A DNA stretch of 45,222 nt from an aff. Roholtiella sp. LEGE 12411 (GTDB taxonomy: Bacteria; Cyanobacteriota; Cyanobacteriia; Cyanobacteriales; Nostocaceae): the NCBI RefSeq assembly GCF_015206995.1, contig NZ_JADEXR010000042.1:1-45222 (forward strand), in the 5' to 3' direction. Within the stretch, counting starts at the first letter, position 1. Each line of letters starts with the position of its first letter. A program made the translations under genes and the position numbers. Below are positions 34,317-42,567 of this stretch, piece by piece. The notes beneath the pieces were generated by a model. It did not search any database. It was given only the letters and a program-made list of their open reading frames with translations, and was not told the origin of the DNA.

Positions 34317-35210
34317 TTAAATCCGATCAGTTTTATTGACTATTGGAGTTCCATCCGTGTCAACATCTAATTCTTCGCGTCGAATAGTTTCCTGAGCTTC
34401 GACGGTTTCTTTTTCTACAACTTTTTGCACTCTGACTTCTTCGCGTAAAAAAGCTTCTTTGTGGATATCAGCAACTTCTTCATGAATTTCCATACGAGCT
34501 ACTTCGCCCTCACGGAAGTTAGCTGTTTCAGCAGACACAACTTTACCTGCATCTTGAGGAGTGACTCGCTCAATTACAATTCGCTCTTTTTCCACTGGAA
34601 CAGCAACTCTTGCAGTTTCAGTTTCAACATGCTTACCAATGGCTACTTCTCCAGTTTTACGACGCTGTTTGCTAGCAACCAGTCTTTCCCCGTAGAGTTT
34701 GAAGGTTTGGTCTTCGTGAGCGCTGACATCATATAGATCTGGCTCTTGCTCGTAGGTATAATTGTTGCGATCGTAACTAGGAGCACTTTGCCCAACTGTT
34801 GATGCTACCGCAGCCGTAGATGTTGCGTCCAGAGGCGCTGAGCTTTCTAATGACTGTGTGCGATATCCTCCGCGCACCTGTTCTTCATAGTCGTAGTCTA
34901 GCGATGTATGCTCTTGATATTCAGGTAAATTTTCTGCTTGCTCTCTTGTAATACCAACAACATATACACGGTCTACTGTAGAGTCAATACGCGCTTTACC
35001 TATTGGTAGCAATACCTTCTTGCCAAAAATCCAAAAGCCTATGTCAACAATTAAATAGCGGAATGCTCCTTGGTCATCTACTACAGCATCACTTATTGTG
35101 CCAATCTTCTCATCAGTTCCTTGGACATAGACACCCATTCCTTTGATGTCCTTACCCTGAATAGTGTTGTGGTAGTCTGGGTCGAATTCACTTATTCTAT
35201 GGAGTGGCAT
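34317..35210 (-). CDS. PRC-barrel/DUF2382 (YsnF-like) stress protein
   Basis: The 297-aa protein has an N-terminal PRC-barrel (about 15-90: IKGMGVYVQGTDEKIGTISD, then RYLIVDIGFWIFGKKVLLP), a low-complexity linker, and a C-terminal DUF2382 domain (about 165-290). The latter has the typical LYGERLVASKQRRKTGEVAI start and an alternating charged repeat (VEKERIVIERV, REEVRVQKVVEKETVEAQE). DUF2382 proteins such as Bacillus YsnF are general-stress proteins, and PRC-barrel/DUF2382 fusions are multiplied in desiccation-tolerant cyanobacteria. It is the first gene of the minus-strand four-gene group, and three small inverted repeats lie upstream (35300-35384). Confidence 0.88.
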   Translation of the reverse strand: MPLHRISEFDPDYHNTIQGKDIKGMGVYVQGTDEKIGTISDAVVDDQGAFRYLIVDIGFWIFGKKVLLPIGKARIDSTVDRVYVVGITREQAENLPEYQEHTSLDYDYEEQVRGGYRTQSLESSAPLDATSTAAVASTVGQSAPSYDRNNYTYEQEPDLYDVSAHEDQTFKLYGERLVASKQRRKTGEVAIGKHVETETARVAVPVEKERIVIERVTPQDAGKVVSAETANFREGEVARMEIHEEVADIHKEAFLREEVRVQKVVEKETVEAQETIRREELDVDTDGTPIVNKTDRI

Positions 35211-35743
35211 TATCTTATCCCCTAAAAACTTTTGCTGTTCATATCTAGACTAAGAAATTAGTTAAGATAAAGCTTCTCTCTGAAGATTGACTTCAATGAC
35301 TTTGATGTTTAATCAAAGGTATGAATTACGCGTAATTGAATAAGTAAAAAAATATTTAAAGCTATTATATAGTACCTATGTACTTAGGGCGATAAGAATT
35401 GATTTTACTATTTTTGTGACTAGTTTCTAGCATTTTTATGACCAGCTACTAGTGATAAATGTAAGGTTTTAAGTTAAGCAAACCTATATATTTGCCGGAC
35501 TTTATGCTAATTAAATCTTTTAATAATAACCTTACATTTAATTGAAAAATCACTTCATTTTTTAGCTTTGTTTTTTTTACTTACAATCATTCTTTGATCA
35601 ATCTTGAGAAAGACATAATTTATTCCAAGAGATTGATGAGAATTTAATCTTAGAGCATGTTTGAAAAGTCAGTTTTCATGTATCCTGGCGATTAGAAATC
35701 GCGCGCCACTTGCTACAAGTTGGAGAACCCTTGACAAACCCTT
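35211..35743. other. AT-rich leader of the PRC-barrel gene group
   Basis: There is no gene in these 533 bases. On the minus strand they form the upstream region of the four-gene group and contain three small inverted repeats, listed separately at 35300-35384. The left half of a dispersed repeat begins at 35744. Confidence 0.5.
35300..35384 (-). promoter_or_regulatory. Three inverted repeats upstream of the stress gene group
   Basis: CTTTGAT/ATCAAAG (35300-35306 and 35312-35318), the perfect 14-bp palindrome AATTACGCGTAATT (35324-35337) and AGTAC/GTACT (35371-35375 and 35380-35384) lie 90-175 bp upstream of the start codon. They are suitable dimer-binding operators, but no regulator can be named. 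Confidence 0.4.
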
Positions 35744-35859
35744 GATTTGGTTATTAGTCCACGGAGGTGGTGAGACAGCGCTGTGGGAGGGTTAGCCCGA
35801 TCCAGGCGACTGCGAACCCGAAGGGACTAAGCTTTGTGTAGTAGCGAATTATATTCGCC
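35744..35859 (+). repeat. 115-bp dispersed repeat, copy A
   Basis: It runs from GATTTGGTTATTAGTCCAC to CGAATTATATTCGCC. An inverted copy of about 90% identity lies at 39448-39562. Together they bracket about 3.6 kb that contains gene fragments and a histidine kinase. Confidence 0.8.
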
Positions 35860-36093
35860 GATAACTTTTAAAACATCCTCTAAAAATGCTTACATTGGTG
35901 CGTCTTCACAATTCAGCAGCAGTAGCTTTAGTCCTTGCTTATCTGCTAAAGGCTGCATAGTTTCTACAACATTGTTAATGATAGAGCGTACATTCGTTTT
36001 TGCAACATGCAATAGCATCAATCTTGCATAAGTAGATTCAGTAGGGATGTAATTGAATCTTCTAACATCGCTTGGATAATAGCCAATTGGCAA
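35860..36093 (-). pseudogene. Histidine-kinase fragment
   Basis: On the minus strand the segment reads TNVRSIINNVVETMQPLADK then QGLKLLLLNCEDAPM. This is the usual text between HisKA and HATPase domains, where the ATPase domain begins. It is broken by stops: a TAA follows CEDAPM, and further homologous-looking sequence (LEDVLKVIGEYNS) runs into repeat copy A. No H-box or N-box survives. It is probably a kinase destroyed by repeat-mediated rearrangement. Confidence 0.45.
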
Positions 36094-36288
36094 CAGTCTG
36101 GAAGCAGAAATGCGCTAAATTTATCCTGAAAATTTGGTTGTATCTATTGACAGAGTTTGAATTAGCATCGAGTCATGCTGTAGGTAGATTTAAACCAAAG
36201 GATAAAATACTTATAATAGATTCATAAGTATTAATAGTTTTTAAGTATTGAATGAGTATTTTGTGTTTAATTTCCTGGAGTTGGAAAA

Positions 36289-36450
36289 ATGGTTTTTATG
36301 GAAAGTAAGCACTTGATTTTTGCTGCTGACTTTCCGGCTGCACAACTCCAAAAATACTTTTCCCATTTAGTTCAAACACCACCATCACAATATTGTGAAA
36401 TCTGCGTGATTGTTCCAGTTCATAACGAAGCTTCAGACGTTGGCAGCAAC
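36289..36450 (+). pseudogene. Truncated family-2 glycosyltransferase N-terminus
   Basis: The frame begins MVFMESKHLIFAADFPAAQL and reaches CEICVIVPVHNEASDV, the classical first beta strand of GT2 glycosyltransferases (IVPVxNE). Downstream of about 36440 the frame is replaced by dispersed-repeat sequence (a small repeat at 36472-36494 and a 39-bp repeat at 36521-36559). The nucleotide-sugar DXD motif and everything after it are missing. A purine-rich CTGGAG precedes the ATG, so the original start is probably genuine. Confidence 0.6.
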
Positions 36451-36520
36451 TCTTACGGCTTTGCCCTTCCCTACGGGAGGCTACGCCAACGACTACGCTC
36501 AGTACAAGTTCCCTTTCCCC

Positions 36521-36559
36521 CATTCCCTGTCTCTACGAGTCAGTTCACGAATCAAATCG
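36521..36559 (+). repeat. 39-bp dispersed repeat, copy 1
   Basis: It contains GTCTCTACGAGTCAGTTCAC and then GAATCAAATCG. Further copies are at 37608-37653 and 37722-37767, both in the same orientation and extended by TACTATA. Confidence 0.75.
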
Positions 36560-36564
36560 GATTG

Positions 36565-36828
36565 TTATATCTGTTTGTCTGTTTGGGATATTAGTAAATC
36601 AATATCTTTTTTATATTTTTTATGAAATCTTAATAATTCTAAATAAGCAAAGGGAACTATTATAGGCCAGGCAATAGTGGCCATAACCAAAATGATTCGA
36701 GACCAAAAGCGCTGTTCTAGATTCATTTCTTTATCGTTCAGTAAAAAAAATAGCCATTCAGTGAAGATAAAGTAAGCCATCACTAAGTAAACTGTTATCC
36801 CCAGATAAATAATAAATGAGTACGACAT
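36565..36828 (-). CDS. Small two-helix membrane protein, hypothetical
   Basis: From ATG 36828 the 87-aa product has two membrane helices (about 4-28, SFIIYLGITVYLVMAYFIF, and about 45-65, IILVMATIAWPIIVPFAYL) and a basic C-terminal tail (RFHKKYKKDI). An upstream in-frame ATG (36888) adds 20 polar residues and is less likely. I recognise no family. It is flanked by repeats and gene fragments but its frame is intact. Confidence 0.55.
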   Translation of the reverse strand: MSYSFIIYLGITVYLVMAYFIFTEWLFFLLNDKEMNLEQRFWSRIILVMATIAWPIIVPFAYLELLRFHKKYKKDIDLLISQTDKQI

Positions 36829-37282
36829 AATGTTTCTATGAGTCAGTTGTCGATGAAGCCGAGGAATGTAATTTCTTGTCCATAGCAACTTAGCTGATGA
36901 GCCGCTATAAAGCGCACTGGCTCACTCAAGCAACGATGAACCTCAGTCAGAATTTAAGCCAGAACTAGGGACAAGTTTATTGGGAGTTAATGAGTTCACA
37001 CCCGAACTAATGCGCTTCGATGATAGCATCGTCAGCATTGTTTTGTACCTGTCTAAAGTCTGGAGTTTAGACTATGCAACGTAACGCTACCCAGTATTGC
37101 TGAGTTATAGCTGTCGCCAACTCTATTAAAACATAGACCATAAACAATACTTGTAGTTTTTGTGCAATGGGAGTATCCCAGTTTTTATTTAGCGAGCAAA
37201 AATTAATCCATAATAATTTGCTTCCAGAGTAAATTCTGATCAATGTAGGATGCTACTGCATAGATAGTTGTCAATTCTTCAA

Positions 37283-37375
37283 ATACAGCAGATTTCAGGT
37301 ATATGAAGTACATAAATAAAACCCAAAACCCTGTAGAGACGTTACATGTAACGTCTCTACATGTAACGTCTCTAC
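37283..37375 (+). repeat. MITE-like repeat, copy 2, with expanded palindrome
   Basis: It matches 13276-13357 from ATACAGCAGATTTCAGGTAT onward. The terminal palindrome is enlarged: the arm ATGTAACGTCTCTAC occurs twice in a row, so the stem sequence has been partly duplicated relative to copy 1. Confidence 0.75.
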
Positions 37376-37607
37376 TTATGATTCATGAAAATGCTAACTG
37401 CTGTAATTGGCTAATGGAGCTAGATTAATTGCATAATAAAAATTAAAATTTTTTTAGTACATTAGTACCCAAATAAGTTCAGGTTAAGTATTTTCCGAAA
37501 AGACTATAGTATTCCTATTTGATTTTTGAAAAAACTGCGTACACCTCTAACTCCCTTTCTTCCTGTTGCCCATTGCCTCTTATCCCCAGAGGGGGCCCCA
37601 CCTTCCC

Positions 37608-37767
37608 CATTCCCTGTCTATACGAGTCAGTTCACGAATCAAATCGTACTATAGGGCTAGTATTTGATTTGGGAAAAAAATTCAGTACATCTTTATTACT
37701 TCTTCTCCATGCCCCATTCTCCATTCGGTGTCTCTACGAGTCAGTTCACGAATCAAATCGTACTATA
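37608..37767 (+). repeat. 39-bp dispersed repeat, copies 2 and 3 as a direct duplication
   Basis: The two copies (37608-37653 and 37722-37767) are nearly identical over CGAGTCAGTTCACGAATC and flanking bases. They are separated by about 68 bp that resemble the sequence before copy 2. Confidence 0.7.
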
Positions 37768-38046
37768 CATATTGTTTGCAAACCGTAATATTACTGTAAA
37801 ATTATTGCATTAACAGTCAAATAGCTGTATGTTTATGAGTGGATTTTTATAAAACCTAGGCAAAATACATTCTCAGCTTGTTGAAAAAAGTATTGTTCTA
37901 TTGAACTAACTCGGCAGAGCTGGATCATTTCTTTGTGATTTAAATAAAACAATCAATTTAAGTATCCCAGGCTATTCCTACCGCCAATAATTTTCCCATG
38001 CCATAGAATAACTGACGTTCCTCGTAAATTATTAGTATTGAAACTT

Positions 38047-39363
38047 ATGATTTTCAAGAACAAGTTTTCTGAGCTACAAACTTCTCAAGTCAGTACGTTG
38101 CGATTGTTGCGATTAGAAGAAGAGTTGCAGCTTACCAAATTTTTAATGGAACGCTTAACAGATGCAGTTTTCTGGATAACACCAGATGATCTAATTGAAT
38201 CAAATTATGTCAATCGGCAATTATCTCATGAAAGGGCAGAGTGCAAGTTGGTAAAAACAAAACTGGATAATTCTATTTCCTTACTTCAAGCAACCCTAGA
38301 ATCTATCACTGACGGTGTTGTTGCGATCGGATGCGATGGAGATATTGTTAGTCTTAATCAGAAGTTTTTGCAGATGTGGCAGATTCCAGATTCTATTATT
38401 ACTTCACGCAACCATAATCAATATCTGACTTTTTATAAAAACCAAATTAAAGACCAAGAAAAATTTTGCACAGATGTCTACCAACTCGATAGTCAAAAGG
38501 ATTTTGAAAGCTGTGATACTTTAGAATTGAAAGATGGGAGAGTTTTTGAACGATACAGTAAACCTCTGCGGCTCGGTGAAGAAATTATTGGGGTAGTATG
38601 GAGCTTCCGGGACATTACTGAATGCCAACAAGCAAAAGAAAAAATTCGCCGAGTTCTAGAACAAGAAAAACAACTTGCTGAAGATAGAGCGCAGTTTGTC
38701 TCTATGGTTTCTCATGAATTCCGCAGCCCCCTGAACATCATTTCATATTCTACTAGTTTATTAAAACGTCATAGTCACCACTGGAGTGATGAAAAGAAAC
38801 TACTGTATTTACAGCGTCTTCAAACAGCAACTGAACAGATTAGTCAATTAATGGATGAAGTTCTTATGATTGGGAGTGCGGAGGCTGGCAAGCTCCAGTG
38901 TGAGTTAAAACCACTTGATTTAAACTTATTTTGTCGTGAGATATTGGCAGAGATGAACTTGCAAACAAATAGCTTAAGTACAGTTAACTTTGTTAGCCAA
39001 GGTAATTGTAAACCAATATGGGTAGATAAAAAACTGCTCCAGCCAGTTCTGACCAATTTAATTTCAAATGCTATCAAATATTCTCCCAAAAATACTAAAG
39101 TTGATTTAATACTGTCTTACCAAGATGAAAAAGTTATATTCCAAATTAAGGATCAGGGAATTGGCATTACGCCAAGAGATCAAGAACAGTTATTCAAGCC
39201 ATTTTACCGAGGTGAAAATGTAGGTGACATACCAGGTAATGGATTGGGGTTAGCAATTGTAAAAAAGCTTTTAGACTTGCATTACAGTAAAATTGACGTG
39301 GTAAGTGAAGTTGGCAAAGGTACTACTTTTACAATTACATTATTTTTAAAACAACCACTATGA
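38047..39363 (+). CDS. PAS histidine kinase
   Basis: The roughly 438-aa soluble kinase starts at ATG 38047, or at TTG 38038 three codons earlier. An N-terminal helical region (1-75) is followed by a PAS domain (about 80-195, SITDGVVAIGCDGDIVSLNQ and WSFRDITECQQAKEK). HisKA has the phospho-acceptor His in FVSMVSHEFRSPLNII (about H223), and the HATPase has N-box LTNLISNAIKYSP and G-boxes KDQGIGI and GNGLGLAIV. No membrane helix is present. Two response-regulator genes follow on the same strand after the 312-bp repeat-containing gap, and they are the probable partners. Confidence 0.9.
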   Translation: MIFKNKFSELQTSQVSTLRLLRLEEELQLTKFLMERLTDAVFWITPDDLIESNYVNRQLSHERAECKLVKTKLDNSISLLQATLESITDGVVAIGCDGDIVSLNQKFLQMWQIPDSIITSRNHNQYLTFYKNQIKDQEKFCTDVYQLDSQKDFESCDTLELKDGRVFERYSKPLRLGEEIIGVVWSFRDITECQQAKEKIRRVLEQEKQLAEDRAQFVSMVSHEFRSPLNIISYSTSLLKRHSHHWSDEKKLLYLQRLQTATEQISQLMDEVLMIGSAEAGKLQCELKPLDLNLFCREILAEMNLQTNSLSTVNFVSQGNCKPIWVDKKLLQPVLTNLISNAIKYSPKNTKVDLILSYQDEKVIFQIKDQGIGITPRDQEQLFKPFYRGENVGDIPGNGLGLAIVKKLLDLHYSKIDVVSEVGKGTTFTITLFLKQPL

Positions 39364-39447
39364 ATAAAAATGTTTTGCAGTTTTGTTCCTGTCTATAACG
39401 TATTTGGTTATGCAATAATTCGTTAAGAGGTTGTTTGAAAAGTCCTA

Positions 39448-39562
39448 GGCGAATATAATTCGCTACTACACAAAGCTTAGTCCCTTCGGGTTCGCAGTCG
39501 CCTGGGTTGGGCTAACCCTCCCGTAGCGCTGTCTCACCACCTGTGTGGACTAACACCAAATC
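39448..39562 (-). repeat. 115-bp dispersed repeat, copy B (inverted to copy A)
   Basis: Its reverse complement matches 35744-35859 at about 90%, including GGTGGTGAGACAGCGCT and ACCCGAAGGGACTAAGC. It is inserted between the kinase gene and its downstream response regulators and fills a third of that 312-bp gap. A short flank TTGTTTGAAAAGTC (39431-39444) also resembles TGTTTGAAAAGTC near copy A (35659-35671). Confidence 0.8.
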
Positions 39563-39675
39563 AGACGAGACTTTTAACAGGAAAGCTAAAAAAGAGGTAG
39601 TCTCGTTTAAAGAAAAGGGATTGTTATTGAGTTTGGCATTAGCTAATCTAAAAAAGATTGATAGCCAGAGAAATA

Positions 39676-40062
39676 ATGACAAAGATTTTAGTAATTGAAG
39701 ATGAGGCACAAACGCGAGACATATTAGTAGAAAGTCTGGAAGTAGAAGGATTTGATACCATTTGTGCAGAAAACGGTCGTGTTGGTGTCAAGAAAGCACA
39801 AGAGTACTTACCTGACTTAGTAATTTGCGATATTCTGATGCCAGAATTAGATGGTTACGGTGTTCTAACTACACTGCGCCAAAATTTTTTGACCGAGAAA
39901 ATTCCGGTGATTTTTTTGACTGCTAGAACTACCAATTTGGAACGTTATTATGGCATGGATATAGGAGCAAATGCGTATGTTACTAAACCTTGTACAGTAG
40001 AGGGTTTACTTGCAGCGATCGCTAAAGTTTGTGGACTTTGCACGACGTTAAAATCAAATTGA
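39676..40062 (+). CDS. Single-domain response regulator (CheY-like)
   Basis: From ATG 39676 the 128-aa receiver reads MTKILVIEDEAQTRDILVES. The acidic pocket is E8-D9, the phospho-acceptor is D52 in LVICDILMPELDGYG, Thr is in VIFLTARTT, and Lys is in AYVTKPCTVEGL. An in-frame start six codons upstream adds IARE-type sequence and is less likely. It has no output domain. It is closely similar in DNA and protein to the receiver of the next gene (40129), so the two arose by tandem duplication. Confidence 0.9.
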   Translation: MTKILVIEDEAQTRDILVESLEVEGFDTICAENGRVGVKKAQEYLPDLVICDILMPELDGYGVLTTLRQNFLTEKIPVIFLTARTTNLERYYGMDIGANAYVTKPCTVEGLLAAIAKVCGLCTTLKSN

Positions 40063-40128
40063 TTTTTATGTATAGTCTTTGTGCTTTTGACTGATTAATA
40101 ATTCATTCAGTTAACATCAGAGCCAACT

Positions 40129-40947
40129 ATGACAAAAGTTTTAGTAATTGAAGATGAAGCAGAAATCCGAGATATCTTTCTAGATAGCTTAGAGACAGAA
40201 GGTTTTGAAGCCATCGGTGCAAAAAATGGCCTTGTTGGTGTGCAGAAGGCACTAGAAAATTTACCAGATTTGGTGCTTTGCGATATTATGATGCCAGAAC
40301 TTGATGGTTATGGCGTTCTCTCAACTATACGCCAATATCCAGCTACAGCAATGATCCCATTCATTTTTATGACTGCTAAGGCTACTAAGGCTGAAATTCG
40401 TCAAGGTATGGATTTGGGGGCTGATGACTATCTGACAAAACCCTCCACAGTAGAGGAATTATTGCGAGCGATCGCAACTCGCCTAAAAAAACAAGCTCAT
40501 GTAAAGGCGTATTACGCTACTCAGTTTCAGCAAGTTTCCGTACCACCTTTATTAGAAAAGGCTAAATCGGTAAACCCTCATTCGATATTCCCTTCTGACT
40601 CGAATCTGAGCCAAGTATTTGAGTACATTGAAGCAAATTACTATCTACCGATTAGCTTGCAAGATGTAGCTTTTGCAGTTGGTTACTGTCCCGCTTATTT
40701 AACTGACTTAGTGCGCCGTCATACAGGAAAAACGGTGAATCATTGGATTATCGAACGCCGAATGGCAGCCGCACGTACCTTGCTAATGGAAGGTAATATG
40801 TGCGTGAATCAGATTGCTGAAACAGTCGGTTATCAGCATGAGGGTCATTTTTTCCGCCAGTTTCGCCAGTATTACAACACTACTCCCAAAGCTTGGAGAA
40901 AGGCTCAATTATTAAACAAGTCCGAAGTCGGAAGTACAGTTATATGA
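40129..40947 (+). CDS. Response regulator with AraC-type HTH
   Basis: The 272-aa protein has a receiver (1-120, D52 in LVLCDIMMPELDGYG, Lys in DYLTKPSTVEEL), a linker (120-165) and an AraC/XylS DNA-binding domain (about 168-265). The latter has LQDVAFAVGYCPAYLTDLVR as the first HTH and VNQIAETVGYQHEGHFFRQF as the second. This is a DNA-binding output for the kinase at 38047, 66 bp after the single-domain regulator. REC-AraC fusions are common in heterocystous cyanobacteria. Targets are unknown; the genes downstream at 41120-45162 are reasonable candidates. Confidence 0.92.
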   Translation: MTKVLVIEDEAEIRDIFLDSLETEGFEAIGAKNGLVGVQKALENLPDLVLCDIMMPELDGYGVLSTIRQYPATAMIPFIFMTAKATKAEIRQGMDLGADDYLTKPSTVEELLRAIATRLKKQAHVKAYYATQFQQVSVPPLLEKAKSVNPHSIFPSDSNLSQVFEYIEANYYLPISLQDVAFAVGYCPAYLTDLVRRHTGKTVNHWIIERRMAAARTLLMEGNMCVNQIAETVGYQHEGHFFRQFRQYYNTTPKAWRKAQLLNKSEVGSTVI

Positions 40948-41119
40948 GGTAAAAACTAAAAAAATGTGAGTCTTATATAAAGATTGTGCATTGAAGTAGT
41001 TAGTTACCTTTCCTAAGCTGCTAAGCATGAATAGCAGTAAAAGAGTTTTGGGATTGAAGCTTCCTATTTATACGGTTATGTAACAATTTTTCTACCTCAA
41101 CAGGTATTACATTTTTAAA

Positions 41120-42565
41120 ATGAAGCATTTTCATCGTTTTTTTTACCCTCCAGCTTGGCCGATCGCTGCTAAAATTTCGGCAGCATTGGTTGCGGCGGCG
41201 CTGATACCGATGAGCTTCATTACCTATTACAACCTGCGACAGAGCTTAGATAGTGTAGAGGCTGGAGAATACCGCAAATTAGAACTGTTAGCTACTAGTG
41301 TTGCTAGCCGACTTGACCAATTAATTATTGATATTCAGCGTATTGTGGTTCAAGTTAGCAGCGATCGCAATGTGGTAAATTTCCTCGCTGCTAACTCCTC
41401 TGGAAAACGAGTAGGTTTGCGTAATGATATGCAACAAACGCTACAAAACGTCTTCCGATCTAATCCAGATTTTGATGCTATTTTTGTCATGGATAAAAAT
41501 GGGCGTGCTGTTGCGGCGACTGATCCCACATTTGTTGGTCAAAATTACGCTTTCCGTGAATATTTTCGCTCCAGCATCAAGGGAAACTCTTACATATCTA
41601 GTATCTTGGTGGGTGAAACGACCAAACGACCAGGAATGTTTTTCTCTCACCCAGTGCGATCGCCTAGTGGTGAAATCGTCGGAGTATTGGTACTTAAAAT
41701 CAGGGGTGCAGATATTTGGGCGATTGTCAATGCTTTACAAGTAGGCTATCAAAGCTACGCATTTCTAATTGACCAGCAAGGAGTCATCATCAGTCATGCG
41801 GATAAATCTCTTCTGTACCATAGCCTGATTTCCCTACCCTTAGATACTTTAAAACAGATTGTGGCCGACAGGCGTTATGGTCTGGAGCAGATTCAGAGCT
41901 TGAACATTCCAGAATTAAAGGTGATGGTGAAAGCCAAACAAATAGGTCACACTACCTATCGCTATTCACCGCACCAGATGCCAAGGATAGTTGGCTTTGC
42001 TCCCTTGGAACAACAACCTTGGGTATTAGGGATAAGTAAGCCAAAAGCACAATTTGCTGCTCCCTTAAATCACCTGATCTGGCTGCACGCCAGCAGTGTG
42101 CTGGTTGTAGGTGGAATCACCGGAATGATTGCACTATTCCTAGGACGGAAAATTTCTCGACCGATTCACGCCCTTACAAGTGCAGCCCAAGCACTAGAAC
42201 TAGAACATGATGATTTTGATTCTTATGTACTGGAACTGCATCAGAGTTTAGCGAAATCAACTCATAGCCAAGATGACATCGGTCAATTAGTACGTGTTTT
42301 CTTGAAGATGTCTGAAGAAGTCAGAATGCGAAACCAGAAGCTAAAAATGCAAGTCCAAGAACTTCGGATTGAAATTGATGAAACCAAAAGAGCCAGTAAT
42401 GTTGCGGAAATTACGGAAAATGATCACTTTCAGCAGTTACAAATAAAAATCCAAAAGCTCCGAGAACAGACAGTAACTGTGAGTGAAACTGAGACGGAGT
42501 ACTACCAGAGATTGCAGAGTAAGGTGCAATCTCTCAAAGAGCGATCGCTCACCAGTGAGGTATAG
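41120..42565 (+). CDS. Cache-HAMP membrane sensor without an output domain
   Basis: The 481-aa protein has a first membrane helix (about 18-38, AKISAALVAAALIPMSFITY), an extracytoplasmic dCache-type sensor (about 45-305) and a second helix (about 323-343, SSVLVVGGITGMIALFLG). A HAMP-like segment (RKISRPIHALTSAAQALELE, about 344-400) and a C-terminal coiled coil (about 395-480) follow. Cache text is visible in FDAIFVMDKNGRAVAATDP, FREYFRSSIKGNSYISSI and GYQSYAFLIDQQGVIISHAD. No kinase, cyclase or chemoreceptor signalling domain follows the HAMP. Cache domains often bind amino acids or carboxylates. The gene ends 2 bp before the permease gene, so the two are almost certainly co-translated. Confidence 0.88.
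   Translation: MKHFHRFFYPPAWPIAAKISAALVAAALIPMSFITYYNLRQSLDSVEAGEYRKLELLATSVASRLDQLIIDIQRIVVQVSSDRNVVNFLAANSSGKRVGLRNDMQQTLQNVFRSNPDFDAIFVMDKNGRAVAATDPTFVGQNYAFREYFRSSIKGNSYISSILVGETTKRPGMFFSHPVRSPSGEIVGVLVLKIRGADIWAIVNALQVGYQSYAFLIDQQGVIISHADKSLLYHSLISLPLDTLKQIVADRRYGLEQIQSLNIPELKVMVKAKQIGHTTYRYSPHQMPRIVGFAPLEQQPWVLGISKPKAQFAAPLNHLIWLHASSVLVVGGITGMIALFLGRKISRPIHALTSAAQALELEHDDFDSYVLELHQSLAKSTHSQDDIGQLVRVFLKMSEEVRMRNQKLKMQVQELRIEIDETKRASNVAEITENDHFQQLQIKIQKLREQTVTVSETETEYYQRLQSKVQSLKERSLTSEV
42555..42561 (+). promoter_or_regulatory. Ribosome binding site of the permease gene
   Basis: AGTGAGG lies 6-12 nt before ATG 42568 and inside the last codons of the Cache-HAMP gene. This fixes the start and supports translational coupling. 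Confidence 0.6.
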
Positions 42566-42567
42566 AT

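Larger units (their letters stand above)
36829..38046. other. Repeat-rich intergenic region, 1.2 kb
   Basis: There is no credible gene. It contains the MITE-like repeat copy 2 (37283-37375) and copies 2 and 3 of the 39-bp repeat (37608-37653, 37722-37767). Each of these is preceded by a related TATTTGATTTxxGAAAAAA segment, so a block of about 115 bp is duplicated. The last 250 bp before the kinase gene are AT-rich and may hold its promoter. Confidence 0.6.

Noticed and set aside
36521-37767. Three direct repeats as a possible CRISPR array
   Set aside because: Spacing is irregular (over 1 kb, then about 70 bp), spacers are not unique, and no cas genes are present.
37519-37788. 89-aa frame
   Set aside because: It is made entirely of the duplicated dispersed repeat; the repeated peptide ESVHESNRTI is a by-product.
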